Shown: positions 7,284 through 10,768 of the stretch, piece after piece
How positions within the stretch are numbered: position 1 is the stretch's first letter
Layout: each line of letters starts with the position of its first letter
NCBI GenBank assembly: GCA_016868955.1
Contig: VGFF01000068.1
Coordinates: forward strand, 1 to 10,768
DNA from: Armatimonadota bacterium
GTDB lineage: Bacteria > Sysuimicrobiota > Sysuimicrobiia > Sysuimicrobiales > VGFF01
DNA length: 10,768 nt
Direction of reading: 5' to 3'
Notes under the pieces: model-generated
What the model was told of the DNA's origin: nothing
Database searches by the model: none
Seen by the model: the letters and a program-made list of their open reading frames with translations, nothing else
Made by a program: the position numbers and the translations under genes

Positions 7284-8780
7284 ATGATTGTTCGGACATC
7301 GATCGCCGGCAGGCAAGCACCGTCGCGACGAGGCGAGGCGGCCACCGAGGTGACGATCACGGACGACGGTGCGCCTTGGGACGGTCTGCGCGAAGAGTGC
7401 GGCGTCATCGGCGTGTCCCTGCCGGGAGGCGCGGCCGCGCCGTACCTTCATCTCGGTTTGCTGGCGCTGCAGCATCGCGGGCAGGAGAGCGCGGGGATCG
7501 CGACGCACAAAGGCGGCCGGCTCGCCGTTCACAAGGACATGGGACTCGTGGCCCAGGTCTTCAGCGACGCAAACGTCAAGTCGCTGACCGGGTCGGTCGG
7601 CATCGGCCACGTCCGCTACGCGACCATGGGATCGGCGGTGCTGGCGAACGCGCAGCCGATGGTCGCGAGCTCGCCCTGGGGACCGATCGCGATCGCGCAC
7701 AACGGCAATCTCACGAACGCTGGCGCGCTGCGCACCGCGCTGGAAGCGCAGGGCGAGACGTTCACGGCCACGAGCGACACGGAGGTGCTGCTGCGCTGCA
7801 TCGCGCGCTCGCGGGCGCCGTCCTTGGCGGCTGCGATCGCGGAGACGATGGGGCGGATCGAGGGCGCCTACACGGTCGTGTTGCTCGCCGGGGCGCGCGT
7901 GTATGCGTTCCGCGACGCGCACGCGATTCGCCCGCTCGTCCTCGGGCGCTTGCAGGACGGTTGGGTCGTCGCCTCGGAGACGTGCGCCTTCGACAACATC
8001 GGCGCCGAGTTCGCGCGCGACGTCGCGCCCGGCGAGATCGTTTCGTTGGAGGGTGCGTCGCACGCTTCGATGCGGGCGATTCCGCGGGCGCGCGTCGCGC
8101 AGTGCGTCTTCGAGTACATCTACTTCGCGCGGCCGGACACGACGTTGGCCGGCGTCAACGTTCATCAGGCGCGGCGCCGAATGGGGCGGGTCTTGGCGGC
8201 CGAGCATCCGGTCGCCGCCGACATCGTCGTCCCCGTGCCCGACTCCGGTACGTCGGCGGCGCTCGGTTTCGCCGAGGCGACCGGCGTGCCGTTCGAGTTC
8301 GGGATCGTAAAGAACCGGTACATCGGCCGCACGTTCATGCAGCCCGATCAAGGCACGCGCGACTTTGGCGTGCGCGTCAAGCTAAACCCCGTGCGCGAGA
8401 TCGTGGAAGGGCGGCGGATCGCGCTCGTCGACGACAGCATCGTCCGCGGCACGACAGCGGGCAAGATCGTCGCCATGCTCCGCCACTGCGGCGCGTTGGA
8501 GGTTCACCTGCGGATCTCGTCGCCGCCGATTCGCTGGCCGTGCTTCTACGGCGTCGATACGAGCAACCGGCGCGAGCTCGTGGCCGCGCACCTCGAGGTC
8601 GATGAGATCCGGCGCCAGATCGGTGCCGACTCCCTCGGCTACCTCAGCCAGGATGGGCTCGTCAGCGCGATTCGACTGCCGCGCGACAAGCTCTGCATGG
8701 CCTGCCTCGACGGCGATTACCCGACGACGACGGGCGCCGAGGAGGACGCGGGCAAGTACGCGTTGGAGCGGCGGCCGTGA
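7284..8780 (+). CDS. purF: Amidophosphoribosyltransferase with long propeptide and Fe-S ligands
   Basis: Committing step of the pathway: PRPP + glutamine to 5-phosphoribosylamine. It has 498 residues. The predicted mature N-terminus is C39 in REECGVIG, the Ntn-hydrolase nucleophile, so residues 1-38 form a propeptide (11 residues in Bacillus, none in E. coli). Counted from C39 as 1, the glutaminase domain has R73 in GHVRYAT and D127 in TSDTE, at the positions known for substrate binding. The phosphoribosyltransferase domain carries the PRPP motif VDDSIVRGTT at 382-391. Four cysteines at 274, 420, 471 and 474 correspond to the [4Fe-4S] ligands of the Bacillus enzyme. The first two fall at mature positions 236 and 382, exactly as there, and the last two form CMAC. 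This predicts an oxygen-sensitive, Bacillus-type enzyme with feedback control by AMP/GMP. The usual DPxGxRPL motif reads DAHAIRPL here. There is a 3-base gap after purL and a GTGA overlap with purM. Confidence 0.97.
   Translation: MIVRTSIAGRQAPSRRGEAATEVTITDDGAPWDGLREECGVIGVSLPGGAAAPYLHLGLLALQHRGQESAGIATHKGGRLAVHKDMGLVAQVFSDANVKSLTGSVGIGHVRYATMGSAVLANAQPMVASSPWGPIAIAHNGNLTNAGALRTALEAQGETFTATSDTEVLLRCIARSRAPSLAAAIAETMGRIEGAYTVVLLAGARVYAFRDAHAIRPLVLGRLQDGWVVASETCAFDNIGAEFARDVAPGEIVSLEGASHASMRAIPRARVAQCVFEYIYFARPDTTLAGVNVHQARRRMGRVLAAEHPVAADIVVPVPDSGTSAALGFAEATGVPFEFGIVKNRYIGRTFMQPDQGTRDFGVRVKLNPVREIVEGRRIALVDDSIVRGTTAGKIVAMLRHCGALEVHLRISSPPIRWPCFYGVDTSNRRELVAAHLEVDEIRRQIGADSLGYLSQDGLVSAIRLPRDKLCMACLDGDYPTTTGAEEDAGKYALERRP
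8765..8768 (+). promoter_or_regulatory. Probable Shine-Dalgarno for purM
   Basis: GGAG lies 8 bases before the GTG at 8777, within the PurF end LERRP. It is moderate in strength and consistent with the GTG start. Confidence 0.55.
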
Positions 8781-9850
8781 GCGACGCGTCGCGGTCCGGC
8801 GGCGCCACGTACCGCGATGCCGGCGTCGACATCGACGCGAAGGCGCGTATGTTGTCGCGGGTCGGCGATCGCGTACGGGGGACATTCACCGCGCACGTGC
8901 TCGGCGATGTCGGCCACTTCGCGGGCCTGGTGCGCGTGCCGGGCATGCGTGCGGCGGTGCTCGTCTCGTCGATCGACGGTGTCGGCACGAAGACCAAGGT
9001 CGCGATGATCGCCGGACGTCACGAGGTCATCGGGCACGACGCCGTCGCCCACGCGCTCAACGACGTCGCCGCGCAAGGGGCAGCGCCCTTGTTCTTCCTC
9101 GATTACGTCGGGGCGGCGCGGCTCGACGCGACGATCTTCGAATCGCTGGTGACGGGGATGGCCGACGCCTGCCGCGCGTACGGCGTCGCGCTGATCGGCG
9201 GCGAGACGGCGGAGATGCCCGGCCTCTACGTCGAGGGCGAATATGATGCCGTCGGCTGCGCCGTCGGCGTCGTCGAGCGCGACCGTATCGTCGATGGCGC
9301 GGCGATCGAACCGGGGGACGTCGTCGTCGGGCTCGCGTCCGACGGGCTCCACACGAACGGCTATACGCTGGCGCGCGCGCTGCTGCTCCGCGATCCGGCG
9401 GACGCCAGACGCCACGAACCAATGCTGGGCGAAACGCGGGCGGACGCCCTGCTTCGTCCGCACCGCTGTTACGCGCCCTTGCTGCTCGATGCGTTCGCAC
9501 GCCTGAACCCGGCCGGCGAGGAACCGGTCGTCGTCGGGGCCGCGCACGTGACGGGCGGCGGCATCGCCGGCAACCTGGTGCGGGTCCTCCCGGCGAACCG
9601 GCGAGCCGAGATCGACGCGACGGCATGGGAAGTTCCGGCGGTGTTCGACCTGATTCGGCGCGAAGGCGGCGTCGCCGACGAGGAGATGTTCCGGACGTTC
9701 AACATGGGCGTCGGGATGTGTATCGTGGTTCGCGCGAACGCCGTCGACCGTTTCACCGCAATCGCGAGGGAAAATGGCGTGGCGGCGTGGACGATCGGCC
9801 GCGTCGTGGCGGGCGACCGCGCAGTGACGCTTCGTACGGGAGACCCATGA
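8777..9850 (+). CDS. purM: Phosphoribosylformylglycinamidine cyclo-ligase (AIR synthetase)
   Basis: Closes FGAM to the imidazole AIR with ATP, step 5. It has 357 residues against about 345 normally; the extra is a short N-terminal lead (SDASRSGGA). Motifs in order: TYRDAGVDIDA; the ATP-loop motif DGVGTKTK at 67-74; GHDAVAHALNDVAAQGA; GGETAEMPG at 141-149; GLASDGLHTNGYTL; and AHVTGGGIAGNLVRVLP, the glycine-rich C-terminal half motif. All are standard for the PurM/PurL superfamily. The start is GTG at 8777, overlapping the purF stop (GTGA); the stop overlaps the purN ATG (ATGA). It should be a homodimer. In the pathway it follows the PurSQL complex encoded two genes upstream. No defects are seen. 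Confidence 0.97.
   Translation: MSDASRSGGATYRDAGVDIDAKARMLSRVGDRVRGTFTAHVLGDVGHFAGLVRVPGMRAAVLVSSIDGVGTKTKVAMIAGRHEVIGHDAVAHALNDVAAQGAAPLFFLDYVGAARLDATIFESLVTGMADACRAYGVALIGGETAEMPGLYVEGEYDAVGCAVGVVERDRIVDGAAIEPGDVVVGLASDGLHTNGYTLARALLLRDPADARRHEPMLGETRADALLRPHRCYAPLLLDAFARLNPAGEEPVVVGAAHVTGGGIAGNLVRVLPANRRAEIDATAWEVPAVFDLIRREGGVADEEMFRTFNMGVGMCIVVRANAVDRFTAIARENGVAAWTIGRVVAGDRAVTLRTGDP
9838..9842 (+). promoter_or_regulatory. Shine-Dalgarno for purN
   Basis: GGGAG lies 4 bases before the ATG at 9847. It supports this start rather than the upstream in-frame reading from 9625, which lies inside purM. Confidence 0.65.
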
Positions 9851-10497
9851 CTGGCGCCGCGCGCCTGGCCGTCCTCGTCTCCGGCGGCGGCTCCAACTTG
9901 CAGGCGATTCTCGACGCCTCCGCCCGCGGCGACCTCGCGGCGGCGGTGGTCCTCGTCGTCTCCGATCGACCGGAGGTGTACGCGTTGGTCCGGGCGCTGA
10001 ACGCCGGCGTGCCGGCCCACGTCGTCGATCGCCGCGAACGTGATCAAGCGCAGTTCGAGCGCGAGATCGTCGCTTTGATCGAGACGGCCCAAGTCGAGTT
10101 GATCTGCCTCGCCGGGTTCGTGCAGATCCTGTCGGCGGACTTCGTCGCGCGGTTTCGCGACCGCATCCTCAACATCCATCCGTCGTTGCTGCCCAAGCAC
10201 GGCGGCAAGGGAATGTACGGGGAGCGTGTCCACCGTGCCGTGCTCGCCGCCGGCGATCGCGAATCTGGGTGCACGGTCCACGTCGTGACCGGCGAGACGG
10301 ACGCCGGCCCGATCATTCACCAGGCGCGCGTCTCCGTGCATCCCGACGACACACCGGCCTCCCTCGCCGCGCGGGTCGCGACCGAGGAGCATCGCGCGTA
10401 TCCGGCCGCGATCGCGATCGCGATCGAGCATCTCGGGGGCGGCCGTGCGGTGGCGGCCCGAGGCGAAGCGACCCAGGAGCGGCGCGACCGGAGGTGA
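9847..10497 (+). CDS. purN: GAR formyltransferase, 10-formyl-THF dependent
   Basis: Transfers a formyl group from 10-formyltetrahydrofolate to GAR, step 3. It has 216 residues, in the family range (about 190-215). Seen: VSGGGSNLQAI near the N-terminus, the phosphate-binding loop; LAGFVQIL; the catalytic motif NIHPSLLP with N109 and H111; and ETDAGPIIHQ with catalytic D152 (E. coli N106, H108, D144). The spacing from H111 to D152 is 5 residues longer than in E. coli because the segment after LLPK reads HGGKGMYGERVH, a variant I recall from Bacteroidota-type enzymes. The tail after HLGGG is arginine-rich (ending ERRDRR) and its codons form the purH ribosome-binding site. The start is ATG 9847 (ATGA overlap with purM). 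With purN present, the formate-dependent PurT is not needed for this step. Confidence 0.96.
   Translation: MTGAARLAVLVSGGGSNLQAILDASARGDLAAAVVLVVSDRPEVYALVRALNAGVPAHVVDRRERDQAQFEREIVALIETAQVELICLAGFVQILSADFVARFRDRILNIHPSLLPKHGGKGMYGERVHRAVLAAGDRESGCTVHVVTGETDAGPIIHQARVSVHPDDTPASLAARVATEEHRAYPAAIAIAIEHLGGGRAVAARGEATQERRDRR
10408..10425 (+). repeat. Three tandem GCGATC hexamers in purN
   Basis: Three perfect copies of GCGATC in a row, in frame, coding Ala-Ile three times near the PurN C-terminus. It is short, probably a chance product of Ala/Ile codon choice, and could be a minor slippage site only in 6-base units, which would keep the frame. Confidence 0.6.
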
Positions 10498-10500
10498 TCC
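10490..10500 (+). promoter_or_regulatory. Extended Shine-Dalgarno for purH, containing the purN stop
   Basis: GGAGGTGATCC is an uninterrupted 11-base match to the complement of the conserved bacterial 16S rRNA 3' end (GGATCACCTCC). The core GGAGG ends 7 bases before the ATG at 10502. The purN stop TGA (10495-10497) lies inside the match. It is the strongest ribosome-binding site in the window. Confidence 0.85.
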
Positions 10501-10501
10501 C

Positions 10502-10768
10502 ATGACCCGACCACGTGCGCTCCTCAGCGTCACCGACAAGACCGGCGTCGTCGCATTCGCGGTTGCGTTGCGCGACGCTGGCTATGAGCTGATCTCTACG
10601 GGCGGCACGGCGCGCACGCTCGAGGAGGCCGGTCTGACTGTGCTGCAAGTCTCGGCGATCACCGGTTTCCCGGAGATCCTCGACGGTCGCGTGAAGACGC
10701 TGCATCCGGCGATTCACGGCGCGATCCTTGCCCGCGATACCAAACCGCATCGGGAAGCGATCGCGTCG
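10502..10768 (+). CDS. purH: Bifunctional AICAR formyltransferase / IMP cyclohydrolase, 5' part
   Basis: The first 89 codons of PurH, running off the right edge. The enzyme formylates AICAR with 10-formyl-THF and closes FAICAR to IMP, the last two steps to IMP. The visible part is the N-terminal IMP cyclohydrolase domain with the methylglyoxal-synthase-like fold: ALLSVTDKTGVVAFA at the start; ELISTGGTARTLEEAG; then ITGFPEILDGRVKTLHP, with the conserved Lys-Thr-Leu-His-Pro, and AIHGAILARD. The start is ATG 10502, 4 bases after the purN stop, with an exceptionally good Shine-Dalgarno. The formyltransferase domain, normally C-terminal, is outside the window, so I infer but cannot see bifunctionality. 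PurH supplies IMP to PurA, encoded near the start of the operon. Confidence 0.95.
   Translation, partial: MTRPRALLSVTDKTGVVAFAVALRDAGYELISTGGTARTLEEAGLTVLQVSAITGFPEILDGRVKTLHPAIHGAILARDTKPHREAIAS

Noticed and set aside
7350..7352. GTG at 7350 as the purF start
   Set aside because: It is in frame and would shorten the propeptide to 16 residues, but it lacks a good Shine-Dalgarno, while ATG 7284 has GGGAGGG 7 bases upstream. Kept as an alternative.
6333..8351. Open minus-strand frame of 672 codons across purL and purF
   Set aside because: It is the complement of two clear, conserved genes. Its translation is Arg/Asp/Gly/Val-rich with no recognisable motif, as expected for antisense frames of GC-rich code where stop codons are rare.
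7016..8605. Plus-strand frame of 529 codons overlapping purL and purF
   Set aside because: Out-of-frame reading, extremely Arg-rich; the true frames of purL and purF cover the same bases with full conserved motifs.

Overview
The window is a single, gap-free purine-biosynthesis operon read left to right on the + strand. It holds eleven genes in the order purD (3' part only), purA, purB, purC, purS, purQ, purL, purF, purM, purN, purH (5' part only). No other genes, RNAs, mobile elements or CRISPR arrays are visible, and no stretch of even 10 bases lies outside a coding region. The promoter (left of purD) and terminator (right of purH) lie beyond the window.

The genes encode most of the route from PRPP to IMP. 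PurF makes phosphoribosylamine, PurD makes GAR, PurN formylates it, and the PurS/PurQ/PurL complex makes FGAM. PurM closes the AIR ring, PurC and PurB make SAICAR and then AICAR, and PurH makes IMP. PurA, with PurB used a second time, takes IMP to AMP, so the AMP branch is built into the operon. The carboxylation step (purE/purK) and the GMP branch (guaA/guaB) are not in the window.

Translation is very tightly coupled. Eight of ten gene junctions are the same 4-base stop/start overlap (NTGA); the other two have gaps of 3 and 4 bases. All ten visible stop codons are TGA. Seven of ten starts are TTG or GTG, and most have a clear Shine-Dalgarno sequence formed by the last codons of the gene before.

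The organism is a bacterium with high G+C (by eye about two thirds or more, with strong G/C preference at third codon positions). A separate PurS/PurQ/PurL complex, a PurF with propeptide and four iron-sulfur cysteines, a short PurB and a long PurC argue against enteric-type Proteobacteria. A GC-rich Chloroflexota-, Actinomycetota-, Armatimonadota- or Eremiobacterota-like lineage would fit, but the sequence alone does not settle this.

I see no previously undescribed system here. The points most worth a second look are the divergent IMP-binding loop of PurA, the placement of purA inside the operon, the 38-residue PurF propeptide, the non-ATG overlap starts, and the very long Shine-Dalgarno match at purH that contains the purN stop codon.
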